This document shows positions 42,089 to 48,761 of a DNA stretch of 64,000 bases, in pieces. This DNA comes from Lentzea flava (GTDB lineage: Bacteria; Actinomycetota; Actinomycetes; Mycobacteriales; Pseudonocardiaceae), in assembly GCF_014648475.1 (NCBI RefSeq), contig NZ_BMRE01000045.1:1-64000 (forward strand). The letters are read 5' to 3'. Numbering within the stretch: position 1 is the first letter of the stretch; the number at the start of each line of letters is the position of its first letter. The notes beneath the pieces are model-generated. The model had not been told where the DNA came from. It saw only the letters and a list, made by a program, of their open reading frames with translations, and did no database searches. The position numbers were made by a program, and so were the translations under genes.

Positions 42089-43773
42089 ACCATCTCGCCC
42101 TCGTCGGCCCACCACACCTCACCACGCCGCGAATCCCCGCGGCGCCGGGCATCTACCGCATCGGCCGCGGTGAGTCGCCGGTGGCGGCCGTCAGCTTCGA
42201 CCCGTCCGACGACCGCCGCCGGCGGAACCTGCTGACCTGGTTCGAACGTGGTGGCGAGCCGGGCGCGACGCTGCTGATCGACGACTGGAAGCTCTGCGCG
42301 CAAAGCGATCCAGGGCTCACCGACGCCGTCCGGTGGATCACCACCACGGCACGCGACGTCCGGGTGATCGTCACCGCCCGCACGCTGGGCGACCTCCCCG
42401 AGCAGGTGCACCTGCGCGTCGAGGTCCTGGACTTCCTGGCGCTGCACGGGATCCACGAGTTCAGCAAGGCGCTCGCGTGGAAGGGCAGGTGGTGGAAGGT
42501 CCCGGTCGGCATCGACGGCAACGGCGAACCGGTCGTCGCCGAGCTCACCCACTTCGCCGACGGGAAGTGGCGCACCGGATCCCACCTCGCCGTCACCGAC
42601 CGGGAGGCGTTCCGGTCTCTGCTGCTCGGGCTCATGACCACGCACTCGCCCAAGCTGTTCCAGGCGATCTTCATCGACGCGGGCGACTCCGGGGTGTTCG
42701 CCGACCTGGACCAGGCACCGCACGTCCAGGCGCATCATCGTGACGCGGCAAGGGATCCCGCCCGGCTCGCCGAGATGCTCCTGGCCGAGTCGGAACGGAG
42801 GCTGGAGGTCGTCGGCAACGCGTGGACGATCTTCGACCACCGCGCCCTCGGTCAGGTGCTGCCGCAGCTCCTGATCTGCGTCAGCGGTTTCTCCGACATC
42901 GAGCCGACCGAGCTCGGCAAGGCCCTCGCCACCATCGCCGAGGACGTCGGCAGGTCCGGGATGCAGCTGCTGCTGGACTGCGCGAACGAGACCACGCGGG
43001 TGCGGATCGACGACTGCGTCACGCCGGCGAACCTCGGCCGGCTCGCCGCCGAGCTGCCCCGGCTGATGCACCGGGCCGAACCGCCACCGGACTTCTTCAC
43101 GCTGCACGACATGCCGAAGTTCGACAGGACGCACGCGTGGCGGCCGCGGCCGATCAAGCTGCGGTACCGGACAGCCGTGGGCGTCGACGAACACGGCCAG
43201 CCCGTCGAGATCGACATCAAGGCCGGGCTCACGGAGGACGGGATGGGTCCGCACGGCGAGGTCGTGGCGCCTCCCGAACGACGTGCGGACGCGCTCAAGG
43301 CGCTGATTCTCGGTCAGATGCTGTGGCACTCGCCGGAACAGCTCCAGGTCGTCCTCGTCGACTTCCACGGCACCGGCGTGTTCGCGGGCCTCGAGCACGC
43401 ACCGCACGTGCAGCCGCACGACCTCGTGGAAGACCTGGAACGACGCATCGGGATGCTGGTGGACGGCACCGCGCCGCCGCGACTGCTCGTCTGCGTGGAC
43501 GGCGTGCACGGCCTGGCGGAAGCGCGGCCGGCGTTCTTCCGGACGCTGCAGACGCTCGCCCAGGTGGGACGCACCTACGGCCAGCACCTGCTGCTGTCCG
43601 ACACGACACCGCCCAGCGACCTGCCCCAGCTCCACACGTCCTACCGGCTCGAACTCACCGGGACCGGCTGGCAACGCCGCATCAGCAGATCGGTGGAGAG
43701 CTTCGTGCTCCCCACCGATCTCCACTCGGCGGCGCGGTCGCTGCCGGTTGCGATGTACGCGGCTACCTCATGA
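42085..43773 (+). CDS. EccC/FtsK-like pseudo-ATPase, partner of the preceding gene
   Basis: The 562-aa protein starts with the same N-terminal domain as its neighbour (IYRIGRGESPVAAVSFDPSD, DFLALHGI). Two EccC-like modules follow. The first has VGIDGNGEPVVAEL, TTHSPKLFQAIFIDAGDSGVF and QAPHV. The second has MPKFDRTHAWRPRPIKL, VGVDEHGQPVEIDI, GMGPHGEVVAPPERRADAL, WHSPEQLQVVLVDFHGTGVFAGLEHAPHV. Neither keeps the GxGKS P-loop: GPHG is retained but GATGSGKS is replaced. It is coupled to the previous gene (GTGA), so the two likely form a complex. The 3' end overlaps the opposing gene through TCATGA. Confidence 0.75.
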   Translation: MNHLALVGPPHLTTPRIPAAPGIYRIGRGESPVAAVSFDPSDDRRRRNLLTWFERGGEPGATLLIDDWKLCAQSDPGLTDAVRWITTTARDVRVIVTARTLGDLPEQVHLRVEVLDFLALHGIHEFSKALAWKGRWWKVPVGIDGNGEPVVAELTHFADGKWRTGSHLAVTDREAFRSLLLGLMTTHSPKLFQAIFIDAGDSGVFADLDQAPHVQAHHRDAARDPARLAEMLLAESERRLEVVGNAWTIFDHRALGQVLPQLLICVSGFSDIEPTELGKALATIAEDVGRSGMQLLLDCANETTRVRIDDCVTPANLGRLAAELPRLMHRAEPPPDFFTLHDMPKFDRTHAWRPRPIKLRYRTAVGVDEHGQPVEIDIKAGLTEDGMGPHGEVVAPPERRADALKALILGQMLWHSPEQLQVVLVDFHGTGVFAGLEHAPHVQPHDLVEDLERRIGMLVDGTAPPRLLVCVDGVHGLAEARPAFFRTLQTLAQVGRTYGQHLLLSDTTPPSDLPQLHTSYRLELTGTGWQRRISRSVESFVLPTDLHSAARSLPVAMYAATS

Positions 43774-45411
43774 GCGGCGCAACTTCCGTTGTGCGTCGTA
43801 GAGGTTGCGCGGCGTCACGTCGGTGCTGCCGTAGAGCTCCAGGCGGGAGTTCAACGCGCCGGTGAAGTCCGGCTTGTCGATCTGGCCGAAGTCGCGGACC
43901 TCGGAGATCGCGACAGTGGCGCTGCACGGCGCGACCTGGTCGATGCGGACGTTGCCCGCGCGCTGGTTCGTGACCGTGATGTTCCAGTGCGCGAACCTGG
44001 CGCCGTACAACGGTCCCGCGTTGGCGCTGCCGCCGTGCGCACCCACGTTGTTGATGGTGATCTCGGTGCGGACGTTGCCGAACGGCAGACCGCGGTGCGT
44101 GTCGAAGACGTCGTGGTCCATGCGGCCGCGCGTCCAGACGTTGCCGCAGGACAGACCCTCGACGTTCAGGCCGTGGTTGCCCGCGCCCGGCTGCGACGGT
44201 TCGGAGGGCGCCTCGATCACGAACCCGTCGGTCAGGTTGTCGTGGGACTGCTCGCGCGTCGCGTACGCGTGGTGGTGGCCGCGGCCGGAAACACGCGTGT
44301 TCAGCAGCGAGATCCCCTTGGAGGACACCAGCAGGAACCCGTTGTCGACGTCCTGCACGTGCACGTCGTCGGCCCAGCAGTCCCACGCGCACTGGAACGC
44401 GAGACCGTTGTACCCCTTGTCCTGCAGGTGCTTCGGCGTCGACACCTTGAGCATCTCGATCTTGATGCCCTCGACGCCCGCCCCCGTGATCACCGGGGCC
44501 ATCGTGGTCAGGCGCGGCTTCCACTCCGGACGGATCTCCAGCGGCAACGGCTGCGCGAGCTTCACCCTGTTGCCGCGCACCCACTCCACGCGCACCGGCC
44601 ACAGGAACGGCAAGTACGACAGGAGCTTGTCCTTGTCGTCCCACTTGTACGTGGCCGTGCCGGGAACGTCGCCGCACATGTGCTTGGGCAGCGAGTACTT
44701 GTCGTCGTCCAGCCGCAGCAGCACGCGCTGACCCGCGCGCAGCCTCCGTCCGTTCTCGACGGTCACGACGAACGAACCACGGGCGGCGGAACCGGTGATC
44801 GCCACCAGGTTCTCGCCGAGCTCGAGCTCGTTGCCGGTCCAGCCCTCGAACGGCCACCTGCGCGCCTTGATCGCGTCGACCAGCGGCTGCCAGCGGTCGC
44901 GGTGGCACACCCACACCAGACCACCGGACCAGCTCCACGCCGAGTTCTCCGAGCCGTAGCGGCTGCGGTTGATGCCGACGATCTGCTCCAGCGACCGGGT
45001 CGCGTAGAACGTCGTCTTCGCACTGCCCGCACCGCGCAGCACCACGTTGTCGTAGCCGATGCGGATGATGTCGTCGATCCGGTAGCGGCCGGGCGGCACG
45101 AAGACCGTGCCACCGCCCAGCTTGCCGACGAACTCGATCGCCTTGTTGATCGCGGCGGAGGCGTCCGCCGAACCGTCCCTGCGCGCTCCGAAGAACAGCA
45201 CGTTCGCCAGCACGGGCCGGCGGGGAGGCCGCTCACCCGTCCGGTAACCGGCGTAGGCGATGTTCGGGATCTGCGGGTGGTTGTAGGGGTTCGCGACGAA
45301 CTCCTGCCACAGCGAGGACGGGGACTCGGCAGTCGCCGTCCCCGTCATCGCTGACGTTCCGACCAGCGCGACCCCTGTAGCCAGCAGGAATCGCCGTCTG
45401 TCGATGTTCAT
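43768..45411 (-). CDS. Tat-exported right-handed beta-helix protein (pectate lyase/GH28-like)
   Basis: The 547-aa protein has a Tat-type signal (IDRRRFLLATGVALVG, then TATA). A polysaccharide-lyase-like beta helix follows: NVLFFGARRDGSADASAAINKAIEFVGKLGGGTVFVPPGRYRI is the classic pectate_lyase_3 N-terminal turn, and later rungs GVEGIKIEMLKV and DNGFLLVSSKGISLLNTRVSG are present. It should act on a polysaccharide outside the cell; the substrate is unknown. It interrupts the ESX-related genes and overlaps the pseudo-ATPase gene by 6 bp, tail to tail. Confidence 0.85.
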   Translation of the reverse strand: MNIDRRRFLLATGVALVGTSAMTGTATAESPSSLWQEFVANPYNHPQIPNIAYAGYRTGERPPRRPVLANVLFFGARRDGSADASAAINKAIEFVGKLGGGTVFVPPGRYRIDDIIRIGYDNVVLRGAGSAKTTFYATRSLEQIVGINRSRYGSENSAWSWSGGLVWVCHRDRWQPLVDAIKARRWPFEGWTGNELELGENLVAITGSAARGSFVVTVENGRRLRAGQRVLLRLDDDKYSLPKHMCGDVPGTATYKWDDKDKLLSYLPFLWPVRVEWVRGNRVKLAQPLPLEIRPEWKPRLTTMAPVITGAGVEGIKIEMLKVSTPKHLQDKGYNGLAFQCAWDCWADDVHVQDVDNGFLLVSSKGISLLNTRVSGRGHHHAYATREQSHDNLTDGFVIEAPSEPSQPGAGNHGLNVEGLSCGNVWTRGRMDHDVFDTHRGLPFGNVRTEITINNVGAHGGSANAGPLYGARFAHWNITVTNQRAGNVRIDQVAPCSATVAISEVRDFGQIDKPDFTGALNSRLELYGSTDVTPRNLYDAQRKLRRS

Positions 45412-45467
45412 TTCGCCGTCTCCAAGGGGTCTTGGCCACGGCGGCGGTGGTCAGATCAAACCAGACA

Positions 45468-46274
45468 TCACTCGCCGGCGGAACGAACCGCTTCGGAGAT
45501 CAGCTCGTCCACCTGGTGCATCATCCGGCGCGCGTCGGTCGGCGTGAACGTGCTCCACGGCGGCTGACCGTTCGAGGAACGACGTTGCTGCAGGTAGCGC
45601 CCCTCTTCGGTGTCGAAGAACGCGACCACGCGGTCGGGCCGCCAGCGCTTGCCGTACTTGTCGCGCGCCGCCGCACCGAAGTTCCCCGTGTGCACCAGCC
45701 CGGTGAACATCTTCACCAGCGCCTTGGCGTCGTCCTCGCGCAGGCCGACGCTCCTGAACGCGGCCTCCATCGACTTCGGCGAGCCGTCGGTCTTCGCGAT
45801 CGCCTTCTCGACGTCCTCGCTGGGCAGCGTCACCGACAGACCTGTTCCGGCGGGGTGCGAGGGCAGCACGGACAGCACAGCCGAGGCGAGCCCGGAGCCC
45901 GCCCACGGCTGGAACGTCAGCTGGTCGTCCCTCAACGTCGCGAGCGCGCCCCAGTCGCCGTTCGCCACGGCGAGAACCCGCAGGCTGTGGCCGAGCCAGA
46001 GGCGGCCGTCCGCCTCCCGCTCCGGCTTGACGAACATCCGCAGCAGTCCGTCCAGTTCGGACGAAAGACCGCGGGCGTTGCCCAGCCGGCGGGCATCGAG
46101 CTGCTGGAAGACGCGGTTCTCGAGCTGGATGCGCTCGTCCCGCGTCTTACCGGGTGAGGGAACCTTCAGCACGAGCGGCATCGGGCCGACGTTCATGCGT
46201 TCCCACACCACGTCGAACTCCTCGGCGGAGAGAGTGATCGGCTCCCTCTCCGCCGGACCGCCGAACAGGCTCAC
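45468..46274 (-). CDS. EspG-family ESX chaperone
   Basis: The 268-aa protein matches EspG: ITLSAEEFDVVWERMNVGPMPLVL at the N terminus, then LWLGHSLRVLAVANGDWGALATLRDDQLTFQPW and a C-terminal GRYLQQRRSSNGQPPWSTFTPTDARRMMHQVDEL. EspG proteins hold the tip of a PE-PPE pair in the cytosol and steer it to the secretion machine. The GTG start overlaps the stop of the PPE-like gene (GTGA). Confidence 0.85.
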   Translation of the reverse strand: MSLFGGPAEREPITLSAEEFDVVWERMNVGPMPLVLKVPSPGKTRDERIQLENRVFQQLDARRLGNARGLSSELDGLLRMFVKPEREADGRLWLGHSLRVLAVANGDWGALATLRDDQLTFQPWAGSGLASAVLSVLPSHPAGTGLSVTLPSEDVEKAIAKTDGSPKSMEAAFRSVGLREDDAKALVKMFTGLVHTGNFGAAARDKYGKRWRPDRVVAFFDTEEGRYLQQRRSSNGQPPWSTFTPTDARRMMHQVDELISEAVRSAGE

Positions 46275-47503
46275 TCGGAGATGCCGCCGATGACCGGCGG
46301 CGCGACCAGGCGCTCGTCACCGAACACGTCGTCGGTCTCGACCAGGTAGTCGGCCGACTTGTGCTCGAGGTCCTCCTCGCCTTCGCCCTTCTGGCCGTGC
46401 GCACCACCGGCACCCATGCCCGCAGCACCGCCCTTGCCCGCGGCGCCGCCACCCATGGCACCGCCGCGCATGCCCTCCGGACCGGAGCCCATGCCGGGCA
46501 TCATGCCGCCGGCCTTCACCGAGCCCTGGCCGGACGAGCCGAGCGAACCCGACATCGGGCCGAACGCCTTGCCGCCACCGAGCTGACCACCGCGAACGCC
46601 ACCGCTGCCGCCACCGCGCGGACCACCGGACGTGCCGGTGGTCGGCCGGGTGAACACCGGACCGGGCCCCGGCGTCGGCGTCGGACGCGGCTCCGGGGGC
46701 GGCGTCGGGATGTTCGTCGGGGGCGGGGTGTGGACCGGCGGCTGCGACGGAGGCTGCGTCCACGACGTGTGCGTGTCGCCGCCGCCGCCGGGCGGGGTCC
46801 AGGTCTGCGAAACGTGCTGCTGGGTCGACGGCGCCGTCCACGACGGGGTGGTCGTGCCGGTGTTGCCGGACGGCGTGTACGAGCCGGTCGAGGAGTAGCC
46901 GACGCGCGTGTTGGCCGTGCCGGACTCGCCGGGAGGCGGCGTGTCGATCACGACCTGCGGCGGCGTCGGGAACTCGCCGAGCGTCGAGGAGTTCCAGCGG
47001 CTGTCCGCCTGGTAGTCCTCCATGACCTTGACGGCCTGCGCGGCGGCGTTGTCCGCGGCGGCTTCCTGCCGCTCGTGGTCCACCTGCTGGCCGACGACGT
47101 GCGCCACGCCGACGGGACCGGTCAGTCCACCGACGGCGTAGTCGAGAAAGCCGGGCTTCTCCGTCGTGACGGGGATGGGCTCGGGCATCTTCTTGCGCGC
47201 GTCGGCGATGAACTCGCCCTGCAGGCGCGCGGAGCTCTCCATCGTGGTCGCGCCCTGGTTGGCGTAGCCGGCCCACTGGGCCAGCGGCGACAGCGCGGCA
47301 CCTGCTTGCTCCGCGGCGTCGGACTCCCAGCCGGCGCCCATCTTGGCGAGCGCGGCGTGCAGGTCCTCGTCGATCTGGGCGAGCGTGGCGGCGATGGTCT
47401 TCCAGCCCTGCTCCACCGGGATGGAGGCGGCGACGCCAGGACCGGAGTTGATCATCTTGTACAGCTCGGGGTGGGCGTACCCCTGATAGCGGTGGTCAGT
47501 CAT
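46271..47503 (-). CDS. PPE-like ESX substrate with long Pro/Gly-rich tail
   Basis: The 410-aa protein has an N-terminal helical PPE-type domain (about 1-150) with KMGAGWESDAAEQA, a WxG/WxS-like turn, and GWKTIAATLAQID. A proline/threonine-rich middle (about 195-290) and a glycine-rich, methionine-rich stretch (about 290-375) lead to an acidic end (EEDLEHKSADYLVETDDVFGDERLV). It should pair with the small helical protein encoded just upstream and be handled by EspG. Confidence 0.8.
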   Translation of the reverse strand: MTDHRYQGYAHPELYKMINSGPGVAASIPVEQGWKTIAATLAQIDEDLHAALAKMGAGWESDAAEQAGAALSPLAQWAGYANQGATTMESSARLQGEFIADARKKMPEPIPVTTEKPGFLDYAVGGLTGPVGVAHVVGQQVDHERQEAAADNAAAQAVKVMEDYQADSRWNSSTLGEFPTPPQVVIDTPPPGESGTANTRVGYSSTGSYTPSGNTGTTTPSWTAPSTQQHVSQTWTPPGGGGDTHTSWTQPPSQPPVHTPPPTNIPTPPPEPRPTPTPGPGPVFTRPTTGTSGGPRGGGSGGVRGGQLGGGKAFGPMSGSLGSSGQGSVKAGGMMPGMGSGPEGMRGGAMGGGAAGKGGAAGMGAGGAHGQKGEGEEDLEHKSADYLVETDDVFGDERLVAPPVIGGISE

Positions 47504-47518
47504 CGGTCAGTCCCCCTC

Positions 47519-47896
47519 TCAGCCCAGGTCCCGGTTGTGCTTGCCCCACATGGCCGTGTTGTCGCCCTCGACCCGGCGGTACTGCTCTTCGATCATCTTG
47601 AGCTGGTCGATCACGCCCACGAGCTGCTGCTTGTAGGACTGCAGCGCCGCCAGCGCCTTCCCCGTCGTCTGCTCGTTGAACGCCTTGGAGGTCTCGCTGC
47701 TGATCGGGTCGCCCGCCCAGGGCTTCGTCGGCAGCTCGTCGACAGCGCGATTGATCTTGGTTTCGAACTCTTCCAGCGCGTGTTCGAAAGCCTTCCTGGC
47801 CTCCGGGATGGCAGATGGGTCCACCTTCAGCTTGCGCTGACCGAACTCCGGGGGAAGCGACGACGTTCCCCCACCATCCACGTCCGCGAGATGCAC
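47519..47896 (-). CDS. PE-like ESX partner protein
   Basis: The 125-aa protein consists of two long helices (about 26-62 and 73-115) around a proline-containing turn (TKPWAGDPIS). It ends LKMIEEQYRRVEGDNTAMW; YRRVE fits the YxxxE type VII secretion signal. The GTG start has GAGGAGGG upstream. It lies 15 bp before the PPE-like gene, then EspG, the usual PE-PPE-EspG order. Confidence 0.78.
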   Translation of the reverse strand: MHLADVDGGGTSSLPPEFGQRKLKVDPSAIPEARKAFEHALEEFETKINRAVDELPTKPWAGDPISSETSKAFNEQTTGKALAALQSYKQQLVGVIDQLKMIEEQYRRVEGDNTAMWGKHNRDLG

Positions 47897-47998
47897 GGCA
47901 CACCCTCCTCAGTACGGCCCCCAGGGTGGGCCGCGTGTGCATTTGGAACGACTTTAGCTCTGATGCATGACGCCGGTGACCGGTTCCCGGTAAAAGCG

Positions 47999-48012
47999 GA
48001 GTAGTTCTACTC
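47999..48012. promoter_or_regulatory. Short palindrome between the DUF3558 and PE-like genes
   Basis: GAGTAG-TT-CTACTC is a perfect 6-bp inverted repeat directly after the DUF3558 stop, in the 121-bp gap before the PE-like gene. It could be an operator or part of a weak terminator. Confidence 0.3.
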
Positions 48013-48017
48013 AACCT

Positions 48018-48611
48018 TCACTTGGTGGCGAGCACCGCACCGGCGGCGTCGGCGAGCGCCTTGGCCCTCTCACACGCACCATCCACAGTGGCGCTCTTGT
48101 CACCAAGCCCCGCAACGGCGCTGATCAGCAACAACTGCCCGTCGTGGGCGTCGATGTAGATCTCACAGGCACCGGCGGAACCAGGAGAATCCCGCTTGGT
48201 GAGGTACGCCGGATATCCGGCGACCTGGAGCGAGGTGAGATTCGCCTCACCCGTCGTCCGCTTCAACCTGTCCACGCCGCCGTTGACGAGCGTGTGGATG
48301 TTGGCGATGTACTTGTGGTCCACATAGGTCTCGTTGCACCTCTTGCTGCCTTCGCCGTACTCGGGCAGCGGGTTCCCCGGCTCGACGATGTTCAGACCGA
48401 GCGCGGTTTTCGTCTCCGGCGTGATCAGCGTGCACGGGTCGAGCGTCTTGAGGTCGACGGCCTTGGGCCTGTTCACCGGGGCGGCACCGGCTGAAGTTCC
48501 GGTCGTCGGCGCTCCGCTGGCCTGGTCTCCCGCGGAAGGCTTGCCGGGTTCCTGCGAAGAACACCCGGTCAGGACCGCAGCCAGCAACAACGGGACGGCA
48601 AGTCGACGCAT
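48018..48611 (-). CDS. DUF3558 lipoprotein
   Basis: The 197-aa protein has a lipoprotein signal (LLLAAVLTGC) and a Ser/Gly/Thr/Pro linker. The DUF3558 domain shows LKTLDPCTLITPETKTALGL, SKRCNETYVDHKY and ACEIYIDAHDGQLLLISAV with paired cysteines. DUF3558 lipoproteins often lie beside ESX PE/PPE genes in actinomycetes; their role is unknown. ATG 48611 is chosen because TATTTT ends seven bases upstream; a TTG three codons earlier would lie within that promoter. Confidence 0.85.
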   Translation of the reverse strand: MRRLAVPLLLAAVLTGCSSQEPGKPSAGDQASGAPTTGTSAGAAPVNRPKAVDLKTLDPCTLITPETKTALGLNIVEPGNPLPEYGEGSKRCNETYVDHKYIANIHTLVNGGVDRLKRTTGEANLTSLQVAGYPAYLTKRDSPGSAGACEIYIDAHDGQLLLISAVAGLGDKSATVDGACERAKALADAAGAVLATK

Positions 48612-48618
48612 GCGGGCC

Positions 48619-48624
48619 AAAATA
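48619..48624 (-). promoter_or_regulatory. Leaderless -10 box of the DUF3558 gene
   Basis: TATTTT on the minus strand ends seven bases before the ATG at 48611. Confidence 0.45.
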
Positions 48625-48701
48625 TCGGATCATCGCGCACGGAGTGTGGCGATTGGTGTGGTGCGCGTCACCCGTAAGGCCCATTGCCGGTGACCTCACT
48701 A

Positions 48702-48717
48702 AAAGGAAACCTTCTTT
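48702..48717 (+). promoter_or_regulatory. AAAGGAA...TTCTTT inverted repeat upstream of the GH2 gene
   Basis: An imperfect repeat AAAGGAA-ACC-TTCTTT lies 45 bp before the start codon. It loosely resembles the AGGAAA/TTTCCT boxes bound by ROK-family repressors of chitosanase genes (CsnR in Streptomyces), but the right half is degenerate. Confidence 0.3.
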
Positions 48718-48761
48718 ACGATACCCCGAAGCGCCGCCGCCCCGATGCGTCGAGGAGCGAC

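Noticed and set aside
47496..48014. 172-aa minus-strand frame overlapping the PE-like gene
   Set aside because: It is the other frame of the PE-like gene, which has a good ribosome-binding site and secretion signal.
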